Shown here: piece by piece, positions 51,960-60,764 of the stretch
How the letters are laid out: each line of letters opens with the position of its first letter
Numbering within the stretch: the stretch's first letter is position 1
Source: Paractinoplanes atraurantiacus
GTDB taxonomy: Bacteria > Actinomycetota > Actinomycetes > Mycobacteriales > Micromonosporaceae
Reading direction: 5' to 3'
Length of the DNA: 64,000 nucleotides
Assembly: GCF_900215205.1 (NCBI RefSeq)
Contig: NZ_OBDY01000005.1
Span: 1-64,000, forward strand
Made by a program: the position numbers and the translations under genes
Notes under the pieces: generated by a model
What the model was told of the DNA's origin: nothing
The model's input: only the letters and a program-made list of their open reading frames with translations
Database searches by the model: none

Positions 51960-53108
51960 ATGGCGCAGCTCGGATTCTTTTCCAGGTCGGTAATTGCTGG
52001 TTGGCGGGATTGGTCTGGGGTGCCAAGCCATTCGCCGGAGATGGTGCAGTTCCGTCTCGATCACGCGGACCGGCGGCAGTGGGGCCTCAAGCGGCGCCAT
52101 GCGTTTAAGTTATGCAGGTTGCATGGCTGTTCGCGGAGGTGCGGGGAGCTGGGCTTGCACGATTCGTACGAGCGGATACCGCCGCTCATATGGGATGACG
52201 ACATCGCGTGGGTGCGGCCGGACCCGTGCGGTCCCGCTGACCAGGCCGTAGCTGCTGGCCACCCGGACGCCGTGCCGCCGGCTGCGCCTGTCGCCCGCAT
52301 GGACAAGCCAGCCCCGCCCGAAGCAGTAGCGCAAGCCGAGCTGGCTGCGCCGGCGGCGTCGGCCCAGCCCGAGACGCTAGCGCAGGCCGAGCCGACGACC
52401 CCGGCCCAGGCAGTAGTGCTGCAAGCTGGGCCGACAGCCCAGGCAACAGCTCAAGCCGAGACGCCAGCGCAGGCCAACCCGGCAGTCCCGGTCGAAGCGA
52501 CAACCCAGGCCGAGCCGCCAGCGCAGGTCAAGCCGACAGACCAGGCCCAGGCCGCAACCCCAGCCGACACGCCAGCGCGGGCCAACCCGGCAGACCAGGG
52601 CCAGGCAGTAGCACTGCAAGCTGAGCCGGAGGCAATAGCCCGAACCGAGCCGCTAGCGCGGGCCAAGCCGACGGCCCAGGCCGAGGCAGTAGTGCTGCAC
52701 GCTGAGGCGACAGCCCAAGCCGGGACGGCAGCCCAAGCCGGGACGGCAGCCCGAGCCGGGGTGCCAGCGAGGGCTGAGGTGGCGGCGCCTGCGGAGGGCA
52801 CTGGGCGAACCGGGTTTGGCTGGCGGTGTGGGTCTCCGGGGCCGGCCGTGGGTCTTGGCTGTGAGCGGCGGTCGCGCCATCTGGCGTCGGACGTTTCGGC
52901 GCAGCCTGAGCCCGGCGTGCGTGTGCAGTGTTACTTGGGCAGGCGGCATTACGCAGTATTCGGCGGCATTCAACTCGTAAGCGCGGCAGTCTCTCCGCCG
53001 AATGAAGCGACTCTAGCGCGCTTTCTCGAACGGCGCTGTTCGGAATTTCGACGGGGAATCCATCGACCGGTGAGGGATGGAACCGGTAAACGTTCCTTGC
53101 CTGTCTGA
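51960..53108 (+). CDS. Ala/Gln-rich repeat protein of unknown function
   Basis: A 382-residue ORF in three parts. Residues 1-100 are non-repetitive (MAQLGFFSRSVIAGWRDWSG, KLCRLHGCSRRCGELGLHD, IPPLIWDDDIAWVRPD). Residues about 115-285 are low complexity built from AQAEP/TAQA blocks, including QAVVLQAGP-type modules three times and an 18-bp unit (ACGGCAGCCCAAGCCGGG) in tandem. Residues 290-382 are again non-repetitive and basic (RRHYAVFGGIQLVSAAV, FLERRCSEFRRGIHRP). Repeat lengths are multiples of three, which supports coding. No ribosome binding site exists, but a promoter places transcription start at the ATG. No family, signal peptide or membrane segment is recognised; a spurious ORF remains possible. 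Confidence 0.45.
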   Translation: MAQLGFFSRSVIAGWRDWSGVPSHSPEMVQFRLDHADRRQWGLKRRHAFKLCRLHGCSRRCGELGLHDSYERIPPLIWDDDIAWVRPDPCGPADQAVAAGHPDAVPPAAPVARMDKPAPPEAVAQAELAAPAASAQPETLAQAEPTTPAQAVVLQAGPTAQATAQAETPAQANPAVPVEATTQAEPPAQVKPTDQAQAATPADTPARANPADQGQAVALQAEPEAIARTEPLARAKPTAQAEAVVLHAEATAQAGTAAQAGTAARAGVPARAEVAAPAEGTGRTGFGWRCGSPGPAVGLGCERRSRHLASDVSAQPEPGVRVQCYLGRRHYAVFGGIQLVSAAVSPPNEATLARFLERRCSEFRRGIHRPVRDGTGKRSLPV

Positions 53109-53171
53109 TCGAATGCTTTCCGTGGTGAATGGGAGGTCAGCGGCGTCGCCGCGATCACCGCTTGGGCTGGG

Positions 53172-56100
53172 TCAAGGGGTTGCCGCGGACTGGCGGGTGA
53201 GGATGTCTTGGACTCGGTGGAGTAGTTCGCGGCTCGTGAAGGGCTTTTCGACCATGATGAAGCCGTCGGGAAGGGTGCCGTTGTCGGTGAGGACTGGTTC
53301 GGCGTAGCCGGACATGTAGAGGACGGGTATGCCGGGGCGTACTGCGGCTACCCGGGTGGCTACCTCGTTGCCCATCATTTTGGGCATTATGACGTCGGTC
53401 AGCAGCAGGTCTATGCCGCCGGGGTGAGTTTGGGCCACGTGGATCGCCTGGGGGCCGCCGTCGGCCGCCAAGACCTCGTAGCCGGCCCGGGTCAGGATGC
53501 GGGCTGTCGTCTGGCGCAGGGCGTCCTCGTCCTCCACCATCAGGATCGTCTCGTGTGCGGGTGTCTGGTCGGCGGGTTCGCCTGCCGGCTCGGCTGCGGG
53601 GCCCTCCGCCAGTGGCTGGTCGGTGGCCGGCAGCATGATGGTGACTGTTGTGCCTATGTCGAGCTCTGAGTACAGGTGCACGTCGCCGCCGGCTGCCGTG
53701 GCAATGCCGTAGACGGTGGCCAGGCCCAGGCCGGTGCCGGCGCCGCGCGGCTTCGTTGTGTAGAACGGCTCGAACGCTCTCTCCTGGACCTCCCGCGGCA
53801 TGCCGGCGCCGGTGTCGCTCACCCGCAGGCGTACGTAGGAACCTGGGCGCAGGTTGTAGTTGCCGGCGTCGTCGGGGCCCAGGTCGGCGTTGCCGGTGTC
53901 GATCGACAGGGTGCCGCCGCCGGGCATCGCGTCCCGGGCGTTGACGGCCAAGTTGACCAGGATCTGCTCCAGCTGGCCGGGGTCGGCGTGCACCGTACGC
54001 AGCTCGCGGTCCAAGTGGGTGATCAGGTGGATGTGCTCGCCCAAGGTGCGGCGCAACATCTGCTCGACGTCGCCGACCACGTGGTTCAGGCTCAGCACCT
54101 GCGCCTGCGTGACGTCGCGGCGGCCGAAGGACAACAGCTGTTTCGTCAGCTGGGCCGCCCGCTCGGCGGCATGCCTGATCTGGCCCAGGTCGTCGCGGGC
54201 CGCGGCCAGGTCGGCCGGGGCCGGGTTCGGAGCGTCCAGTGTGTCGAGCACCAGCTCCGTGTAGTTGCCGATGATGGCCAGGATGTTGTTGAAGTCGTGG
54301 GCCACACCGCCGGCCAGCTGGCCGAGGCTCTCCAAACGGCGGGTGTGCTGCAGGCGCCGTTCCGCGGCGTCGCGTTCGGCCTGCGTGATCAGGCGTTCCC
54401 GCTCGGCCTGCGCGGCCACCCGGTCGGAGACGTCGCGGATGGCGGCCGACACGATGATGCCCTGATCGGTCTCCAACGCCGACAAGCTGATCTCCGCCGG
54501 GAACTCCGAGCCGTCCTTGCGTACGGCCGCCAATGAGGCGCCCCCGCCCAGCTGCCTCGTTCTCGGCTCGGCGAAGTAGCGGGCACGCTGCCCCGGATGG
54601 GCCGCGCGCACCCGCTCGGGGACCAGGATGTCGACGTTGCGCCCGAGCAGCTCCTTGCGGGCGTACCCGAAAAGCTTCTCGGTCTGCGCGTTGACCAGGG
54701 TTATCGTGCCGTCCTCGGTGACGCCGACCATCGCGTCGGGCGCCGCCTCGAGCAGGCCCTGGAACATGAGCTCGGCCCGGCGGCGCTCGCTGATGTCGCG
54801 GGAGATGCCGGCCACGCCGGTGACCTGCCCGTCCGGACCGCAGATGGCCGACAGGGTCAGCGCGACGGTGACGATGCGGCCGTCCCGGTGACGGCGCCGC
54901 ACCCTGTCCTGCTCGACGCGTTCGCCGGCGGCGGCCCGGGCCACCAGCTCGCGCTCGGTCTCCTCCTGCCCCTCCAGGAAGATCAAGGCGATGTCGCGGC
55001 CCAGGGCCTCGGCCGCCGGGTAGCCGTACAGGCGTTCCGCGCCGGCGTTCCAGCTGGTGATCACGCCGTCGAGGGAGCGGCCGATGACGGCGTTGGGCGA
55101 CGACTCGACGATGACCGCCAGGCGCTGCCGCTCGGCCAGCACCACGGCCCGCTGGGCGAGGGCGGCCGCCTGGTCGGCGAGCTCGGTGAACAGGGCGATG
55201 TCGTCGTCGGCGAACAGGCTCCGGTAGCGGCTGAGCATCACCAGCGCGCCCCGCCCGGCCACCGTGGTGATGGGCGTCGCGGTGACGTAGCGGGTGCCGG
55301 TGGCCTGGGCCAGCTCGACCGCGACGGCCGGCGGTCCGGTCCAGCCGGCGAGCGCGTCGATGGTGCAGCCGGCGGCGAGCAGGTCGCCGACGTCGCGGTC
55401 ATCGGCCTCGCGGGAAAGAAGGACCCGGTCGTCGTACGCCATCACCGACAGACGCCCGGGGGTCGTGGGCAGCAGAACCGCCGCCACGTCGGCGCCCAGC
55501 ACCTGGCTGGCGCCGTGGCAGAAGTGTCGCCACGTCTCCGCCGCGTCCGCGTCCGGTGCCACGGTCAGCAACCGCTGGGTCATCGCGTACGCGGCGCCGG
55601 TGGACCAGAACCGGCTCAGCCGGCGCGGCGGGACGAAGGCCAGCAGGTAGAGCAGCCCGGCGGCCAGGGCCAGAACCCGGGAATGCACCGCCGCGGACCG
55701 CCCGGCGGCGGAGGTCAGCACGGCGACGCCGAACAGGGCGGTGGCGGCCGCGGCACACCAGAACCGGACCCGGGCCGCGCCGCCCCGGCAGTGCGCCTGG
55801 GCGGCCAGCAGCACCGCGGCCAGGATCTCGAGGCAGAAGAAGACGCCGGCGGCGAGCAGGATCATCCGGCGGGACCGCATGCCGGCGGTGGCGACGACCA
55901 CCGGGGCCGCGCTGACCGCCCAGGCCGCGGTCGCGCCGGCCATCAACCAGGGGCTGACCCGCCGCAGACGGGCCACCAGTCGCAGCGTGAACACCGGCTT
56001 GGCCAGCAGCACCGCGACGAGGATGCCCATCACCACGGGCGACGCCGACCCGCCGAAGACTTCGACGAGGCCGAGCACGAAGAGCATCGCCACCGACGCG

Positions 56101-56204
56101 AACATCACCATCACGTCGCGCAGCAGCGGGTCGCGCCGCCGCAGGTAGCGGTAGCCCATCCAGGCGAAGATCAGCGCGTACGCGGAGGTCACCGCGAGCA
56201 GCAT
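53172..56204 (-). CDS. Hybrid sensor histidine kinase (7TM-GAF-PAS-PAS-HisKA-HATPase-REC)
   Basis: The 1010-residue kinase has seven or so N-terminal transmembrane helices (1-200), a GAF-like domain (about 215-355), two PAS domains (around ESSPNAVIGRSLDGVITSWN and EAAPDAMVGVTEDGTITLVN), HisKA with LESLGQLAGGVAHDFNNILA (about 625, phospho-acceptor His), HATPase with VNLAVNARDAMPGGG and GTGLGLATVYG, and a C-terminal receiver with ILMVEDEDALRQTT and LLLTDVIMPKMMGNE. Phosphate is probably passed internally to the receiver and on to a partner not encoded nearby. It starts 4 nt after the diguanylate cyclase stop, so the two are one operon. Confidence 0.9.
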   Translation of the reverse strand: MLLAVTSAYALIFAWMGYRYLRRRDPLLRDVMVMFASVAMLFVLGLVEVFGGSASPVVMGILVAVLLAKPVFTLRLVARLRRVSPWLMAGATAAWAVSAAPVVVATAGMRSRRMILLAAGVFFCLEILAAVLLAAQAHCRGGAARVRFWCAAAATALFGVAVLTSAAGRSAAVHSRVLALAAGLLYLLAFVPPRRLSRFWSTGAAYAMTQRLLTVAPDADAAETWRHFCHGASQVLGADVAAVLLPTTPGRLSVMAYDDRVLLSREADDRDVGDLLAAGCTIDALAGWTGPPAVAVELAQATGTRYVTATPITTVAGRGALVMLSRYRSLFADDDIALFTELADQAAALAQRAVVLAERQRLAVIVESSPNAVIGRSLDGVITSWNAGAERLYGYPAAEALGRDIALIFLEGQEETERELVARAAAGERVEQDRVRRRHRDGRIVTVALTLSAICGPDGQVTGVAGISRDISERRRAELMFQGLLEAAPDAMVGVTEDGTITLVNAQTEKLFGYARKELLGRNVDILVPERVRAAHPGQRARYFAEPRTRQLGGGASLAAVRKDGSEFPAEISLSALETDQGIIVSAAIRDVSDRVAAQAERERLITQAERDAAERRLQHTRRLESLGQLAGGVAHDFNNILAIIGNYTELVLDTLDAPNPAPADLAAARDDLGQIRHAAERAAQLTKQLLSFGRRDVTQAQVLSLNHVVGDVEQMLRRTLGEHIHLITHLDRELRTVHADPGQLEQILVNLAVNARDAMPGGGTLSIDTGNADLGPDDAGNYNLRPGSYVRLRVSDTGAGMPREVQERAFEPFYTTKPRGAGTGLGLATVYGIATAAGGDVHLYSELDIGTTVTIMLPATDQPLAEGPAAEPAGEPADQTPAHETILMVEDEDALRQTTARILTRAGYEVLAADGGPQAIHVAQTHPGGIDLLLTDVIMPKMMGNEVATRVAAVRPGIPVLYMSGYAEPVLTDNGTLPDGFIMVEKPFTSRELLHRVQDILTRQSAATP

Positions 56205-56208
56205 GACC

Positions 56209-57660
56209 TCAGTCTAGGAATTTGAGCGCCAGTTCGTGGGCGGCCTCGTGAACCCGGTCCCGGCCGGCGTCCTTGGCCGCGTAGAGGGCGGCGTCGGCCC
56301 GGGCGACCAGGGCGTCGGCGGTCTCGGCGCCGTCCCACACGGCGACGCCGGCCGAGAAGCTCTGGCCGCCCGGGGTGGCCAGCCGCATCCGGTCGACGAT
56401 CTCGCGGGCCTGCGCGGACGAGGCGGCGGGCAGCATCACGACGAACTCCTCGCCGCCGAAGCGGGCCATGTGGTCGGCCGTGCGCAGCTGCTCCTGCCAG
56501 GCGGCGGCGGCCTCCTTGAGCAGGCGGTCGCCGGCCAGATGGCCGTACGCGTCGTTGAAATGCTTGAAGTGGTCGATGTCGATGATGGCCACGGCCAGGG
56601 GATCGCCGGTGCGGCGGACCCGCTCGATGGTGCGGGGCAGCTCGGTGTTCCAGGCCCGGCGGTTGGGCAGGCCGGTCAGCTCGTCGGTGACGGCCAGCTC
56701 GTGGATCTTCTCGGTCTGCTCGTCGAGCTGGGTGATGAGCTGCGACATGCGGGTGACGACGAGCAGGAACAGCAGGATGCAGCCGAGGGCGATGGCCAGG
56801 GCGTCGTCGACCTGGTGGCGCACGGCCTGCCAGATCAGCAGGGCCGGGGCGAGGAGCGAGACCACGGTGAGCATCAGCAGCAGGCGGCGGCTGGGACGGG
56901 CCGAGCGGGGTGCGACAGTACGGGTCAGCGTGCGGACGCTGGGATGAAGGGCGGCCGCGCCGAAGAGCAGATATCCGGCCAGGAAGACATCGGCCAGGAT
57001 CTTGCCGGCCATCGGCCCGGCCTCCCAGACCATCTGGTTGATCACGGCCCAGGCGCCGTCGCCGGCCAGGAAGCAGAGCAGGGCCGCGCCCAGCAGCCGG
57101 AACGAGGTGTTGCGGGCGCCGCCGCTCAGCAGCAGCCGGGCGGTCATGGCCAGCAGGGCGATGTCACCGACCGGATAGGCGACGCTGACGATGTGGCCGA
57201 ACAGCCCGATCGACGGGTCGGAGGCCGCCGGCTTGATCAGGAAGACCCAGGCCAGCAGTCCGATGCCGGTGGTCAAAATGGCCGCGTCGACCAGGCTGGA
57301 CAGGTCGCGGTGGGCGGTGCGCCGGCGGATGAGCAGGAGCAGGCCGACGGCGGCGGCGGGGTAGAGCGACAGATAGGCGGCGTCGGCCCAGGACGGGAAG
57401 GGCGGGTCGTCCGCGAGATGGCTCAAGAGATATTCGACGAGGATGCCGCTCGCGTTTCCGGCCACGCCGGCGGCGAGCAGCCACCACATGGCCGGCAGGC
57501 CCGGCCGTCTGAGCCGCACCCCCACCACGATCACCCCGGCCGCGAACCAGCCGCAGCCCACCTGCCACAGCACCTGCGCCAGCCCGCCGTCGGGCACGAC
57601 GAGAAAGCCACCCAGCGCCACCGCGGCGACGACCGCGGCCCACCCGCGACGAAAACTCAC
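56209..57660 (-). CDS. Membrane-bound diguanylate cyclase (GGDEF)
   Basis: The 483-residue protein has about ten transmembrane helices (1-300) followed by a GGDEF domain (about 320-480) with ELTGLPNRRAWN, IIDIDHFKHFNDAYGHLAGD and the active-site motif RFGGEEFVV. It should make cyclic di-GMP from two GTP. The motif is intact, so it is predicted active. No EAL domain is present. GTG 57660 is the start. The overlapping operon with the hybrid sensor kinase suggests that membrane signals are read by both. Confidence 0.92.
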   Translation of the reverse strand: MSFRRGWAAVVAAVALGGFLVVPDGGLAQVLWQVGCGWFAAGVIVVGVRLRRPGLPAMWWLLAAGVAGNASGILVEYLLSHLADDPPFPSWADAAYLSLYPAAAVGLLLLIRRRTAHRDLSSLVDAAILTTGIGLLAWVFLIKPAASDPSIGLFGHIVSVAYPVGDIALLAMTARLLLSGGARNTSFRLLGAALLCFLAGDGAWAVINQMVWEAGPMAGKILADVFLAGYLLFGAAALHPSVRTLTRTVAPRSARPSRRLLLMLTVVSLLAPALLIWQAVRHQVDDALAIALGCILLFLLVVTRMSQLITQLDEQTEKIHELAVTDELTGLPNRRAWNTELPRTIERVRRTGDPLAVAIIDIDHFKHFNDAYGHLAGDRLLKEAAAAWQEQLRTADHMARFGGEEFVVMLPAASSAQAREIVDRMRLATPGGQSFSAGVAVWDGAETADALVARADAALYAAKDAGRDRVHEAAHELALKFLD

Positions 57661-57799
57661 GCCGCCTGCATCGGCAACCGGGGCCCGGACATGACGGGTT
57701 CCACGCGTGGGTGTGATGAATGAACCGGGTTCCCGGTTAGCCGATCAGCCGCACCGGGCACGCAACGGGCAGAACACCAGCTCAAAAACGAGGAGCGCC

Positions 57800-58030
57800 A
57801 TGACCATCGATGAGACCGTCACCACCACCCCCGAGACGCCGCGCCAGCGGTTGCGCGAGACGATCGCCTCGGGCGCTTCCAAGGCTCCGGCCGCCGTACG
57901 GCGGAACAAGGTGCCCGCGGCCGGCGCGCTGGCCGCGGTGGGCGGGGTGATCGCGGTGTTGCTCGTACGGCGCCGGGCGGCTCGCGCGAAGGCCCGCAGC
58001 CGCTGGGTTCCCGCCCGCTTCCAGCGCTGA
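57800..58030 (+). CDS. Small single-helix membrane protein
   Basis: The 76-residue protein starts at ATG 57800 with GAGGAG 4 nt upstream. It begins TIDETVTTTPETPRQRLRET, has one transmembrane segment (AAGALAAVGGVIAVLLV) and ends with a basic tail (RRRAARAKARSRWVPARFQR). No family is recognised; similar small proteins are common in actinomycetes near envelope genes. Its end is 3 nt from the convergent LysR gene. Confidence 0.6.
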   Translation: MTIDETVTTTPETPRQRLRETIASGASKAPAAVRRNKVPAAGALAAVGGVIAVLLVRRRAARAKARSRWVPARFQR

Positions 58031-58033
58031 CGG

Positions 58034-58843
58034 TCAGAGCGCGAGCTCGGCGTACTCGGTCAGCAAGGCGTCCCGGCGCTCGGACAACCAGGCCAGAACC
58101 ACCTGGTTGTCCGGGATGTCGGTGATGCGGGACCACGTGACGTCCGGCCGGGTGTAGTACGTGGCTGTCGACAGCGGCAGCACCACGATTCCCCGTCCGG
58201 CCGCCACGTACTCCAGTTTCTCCTCGACCGAATGCGCGGGGACCGGCGCTGTCGCCGCCTCGCCCCACTCCGGCACCGCCTCCGGATTTTGCAGCAGCGT
58301 CTCGGCGGCCAGGTCAGCGATGGCCACCGAGTCCTTGCCGGCGAGGCGGTGCCCCACGGGCAGCACCACCACGCGGGGCTCGCTGGTCAGCGGCCGCACC
58401 GTGAGCCCGCGCCGGTCGGCCGGCAGGCGCAGGTAGCTCACGTCGGCTCGGCCGTCGCGCAACACCTCCACCTGGTCGCTCCAGGTCGTGCGCAGCACCT
58501 CGACCGCCAGGCCGGGGTGGCGGTCGCGCAGCCGGCGCACGGCGCCGGTGACGAGCAGGCCGGGCATGAAGGCCACCACGAACCGGTCCGGCGCCGCCAC
58601 CCGGCGGCGCAGGGCCTCGGCCGCGGCCAGCAGCGGCCCGGCGCCGGCCAGCAGCCGGTGACCGGCCTCGGTCAGCTCGGTCGAGCGCCGGTCGCGCCGG
58701 AACAGCTCCACCCGCAGCTCGCCCTCGAGCGCCCGGATCTGCCGGGACAGCACCGGCTGGGCGATGTGCAGCTCGGCCGCGGCCCGCCCGAAGTGCAGGT
58801 GCCGGGCCACGGCCACGAAGTAGCGCAGTTTCCGCAGGTCCAC
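58034..58843 (-). CDS. LysR-family transcriptional regulator
   Basis: The 269-residue regulator has a typical N-terminal HTH (MDLRKLRYFVAVARHLHFGR, AAAELHIAQPVLSRQIRALE) and a substrate-binding domain (VVAFMPGLLVTGAVRRLRDR to AAGRGIVVLPLSTATYY). GTG 58843 is the start. It is divergent from the SDR gene at 58921, and LysR proteins commonly activate such divergent partners upon binding a co-inducer. Confidence 0.9.
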   Translation of the reverse strand: MDLRKLRYFVAVARHLHFGRAAAELHIAQPVLSRQIRALEGELRVELFRRDRRSTELTEAGHRLLAGAGPLLAAAEALRRRVAAPDRFVVAFMPGLLVTGAVRRLRDRHPGLAVEVLRTTWSDQVEVLRDGRADVSYLRLPADRRGLTVRPLTSEPRVVVLPVGHRLAGKDSVAIADLAAETLLQNPEAVPEWGEAATAPVPAHSVEEKLEYVAAGRGIVVLPLSTATYYTRPDVTWSRITDIPDNQVVLAWLSERRDALLTEYAELAL

Positions 58844-58920
58844 GTCGATGCCCTCAGGGTATTACAGGCGGCGGAACAGGTCTTGGACGCGGACGCCCCC
58901 GTGGGCGCAGCGTTGAGGGC

Positions 58921-59622
58921 ATGAACATCGCGAAACAACGGGTGGTCGTCGTCGGCGGAACGTCCGGCATCGGCTACGCCACCGCCGCCGCGGCCGTCGA
59001 GCAGGGCGCCGAGGTCGTCGTCGTCTCCCGCACCGAGCAGCGCGTCCGCGACGCCGCCGAACGGCTCGGCGCCACCGGACTGACCGCCGACCTCACCAAC
59101 CCGCCCACCGGCCTCTTCGACGAGATCGGCCCGTTCGACCACCTCGTCTACACCGCCGGCGAGCAGCTGTCACTCACCCCGATCGCCTCGATGGAGGTCG
59201 CCCGGGCCCGGGAGTTCTTCGGGTTGCGCTACTTCGGCGCGCTCGCCGCCGTCCGGGCCGCCCTCCCCCACCTGCGGGCGGGCGGCTCCATCACGCTGAC
59301 CACCGGCACCGCCGCCGACCGTCCCTCGCCGGGCTGGGCCGTCGCGTCGAGCATCTGCGGCGCCGTCGAGGCCCTGACCAGGGCGCTCGCCGTCGAGCTG
59401 GCCCCGCTGCGGGTCAACGCGGTCAAACCCGGCGTCACTCGCTCGCCGCTGTGGGGTTCCGGTGAGGGCGTCGACCGGTTGTACGCCGACACGGCCGCCG
59501 CCGTGCCCCTGCGCCGCGTCGGCGAGGTGACCGACGTGGCCGACGCCTACCTCTACCTGATCGGCCAGACCTTCACCACCGGCACGATCCTCACCGTCGA
59601 CGGCGGTGCCCTCCTGGCCTGA
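58921..59622 (+). CDS. SDR-family oxidoreductase lacking the Tyr-Lys catalytic pair
   Basis: The 233-residue Rossmann protein has the cofactor motif VVVVGGTSGIGYATA, the second motif VVSRTEQRV, and the structural NAVKPGVTRSPLW and GTILTVDGGALLA. The usual Y-x3-K active site is replaced: the stretch reads GWAVASSICGAVEALTRALA, with Ser-Ser-Ile-Cys in place of the Tyr and Lys positions. It may bind nucleotide without classical dehydrogenase activity, or use other residues. ATG 58921 is the start. It is divergent from the LysR regulator gene. Confidence 0.85.
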   Translation: MNIAKQRVVVVGGTSGIGYATAAAAVEQGAEVVVVSRTEQRVRDAAERLGATGLTADLTNPPTGLFDEIGPFDHLVYTAGEQLSLTPIASMEVARAREFFGLRYFGALAAVRAALPHLRAGGSITLTTGTAADRPSPGWAVASSICGAVEALTRALAVELAPLRVNAVKPGVTRSPLWGSGEGVDRLYADTAAAVPLRRVGEVTDVADAYLYLIGQTFTTGTILTVDGGALLA

Positions 59623-59690
59623 ACCGCCCTGTCAGCGTCGTGTGCGGGCCGTGTCAGGCAGGTGCAAGCGGCCCGCGCCAGCCTTCACTC

Positions 59691-60764
59691 ATGAACACAC
59701 CAGTCACCATCGTCGGCGCCGGGCTCGGCGGGCTCACCCTGGCTCGCGTCCTTCGAGTCAACGGCATCGAGGCCATCGTGTACGAGTCGGAGCGCTCCCC
59801 CGACGCCCGCGCGCAGGGCGGCATGCTCGACATCCACGACTACAACGGGCAGCTTGCCCTCGAGGCGGCCGGTCTGATGGCGGAGTTCCGGGCCGCCGTC
59901 CTGCCCGGCCGCGAGGCGTATCGGGGGCTCGCCACCGACGGCACCCTGCTGTTCGACAAGGCCGACGACGGCACCGGCGGGCGTCCCGAGGTGCAGCGCG
60001 GCGACCTGCGGCGGATTCTGCTCGACTCGCTGCCGGCCGGCACCGTGCGCTGGGGCCACAAGGTCGACGGGGTGCGCGCGCTGGGCGGCGGCCGCCACGA
60101 GCTCAGCTTCGCCGGCCGGGGCAGCGTCACCACGAGCCTGCTCGTCGGCGCCGACGGGGCCTGGTCGCGGGTGCGGCCCCTGCTCACCGGCGCGGTTCCG
60201 GTCTATGCCGGGACTTCTTTCATCGAGACTTTCCTGTACGACGTCCAGAGGCGTCACCCGGACGTCGCGCGGGTGGCCGGCCCGGGGACGACGATCGCGT
60301 CCGACTTCGCGGGACGGCAGATCAACGCGCACCGGGAAGCGGACGGGACCCTGCACGTGTACGCCGAGCTGACCGAACCGCTGGAGTTCTTCGACAGCAT
60401 CGACGTCACCCGGATCGCCCGGCAGTTCGACGGCTGGGCGCCCGAACTGCTCGCCTTCATCACCGACAGCGACACCGCGCCGGTCCACCGGCCGCACTAC
60501 GCGCTGCCGCCCGAGGGGCTCCGCTGGGGGCACAGGCCGGGCGTGACCCTGATCGGCGACGCCGCCCACCTGGCCGCCCCGGACGGCGAGGGGGCCAACC
60601 TGGCCATGCAGGACGCGGCCGAGCTGGGCGCGGCCCTCGCCGCTCACGGCGGCGACGGCCTGACCTCGTACGAGGAAACGCTCTTCCCGCGCAGTGCGGA
60701 GCACGCCGTGGCGGCCGCCTACAAGCCGACCCGGGAGGACATGATCGAGTTCTTCGCCGTCTGA
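59691..60764 (+). CDS. FAD-dependent monooxygenase (TetX/PHBH-like)
   Basis: The 357-residue group A flavoprotein has the FAD-binding VTIVGAGLGGLTLARVLR at the N-terminus, the DG motif LLVGADGAWSRVRP (about residue 150) and the GD motif GVTLIGDAAHLAAPDGEGAN (about 280). The ring-shaped substrate pocket of TetX/PHBH relatives hydroxylates aromatic compounds such as tetracyclines or phenols with NAD(P)H and O2; the substrate here is unknown. ATG 59691 precedes the FAD motif directly. Its end overlaps the convergent AraC regulator gene by 46 nt. Confidence 0.9.
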   Translation: MNTPVTIVGAGLGGLTLARVLRVNGIEAIVYESERSPDARAQGGMLDIHDYNGQLALEAAGLMAEFRAAVLPGREAYRGLATDGTLLFDKADDGTGGRPEVQRGDLRRILLDSLPAGTVRWGHKVDGVRALGGGRHELSFAGRGSVTTSLLVGADGAWSRVRPLLTGAVPVYAGTSFIETFLYDVQRRHPDVARVAGPGTTIASDFAGRQINAHREADGTLHVYAELTEPLEFFDSIDVTRIARQFDGWAPELLAFITDSDTAPVHRPHYALPPEGLRWGHRPGVTLIGDAAHLAAPDGEGANLAMQDAAELGAALAAHGGDGLTSYEETLFPRSAEHAVAAAYKPTREDMIEFFAV

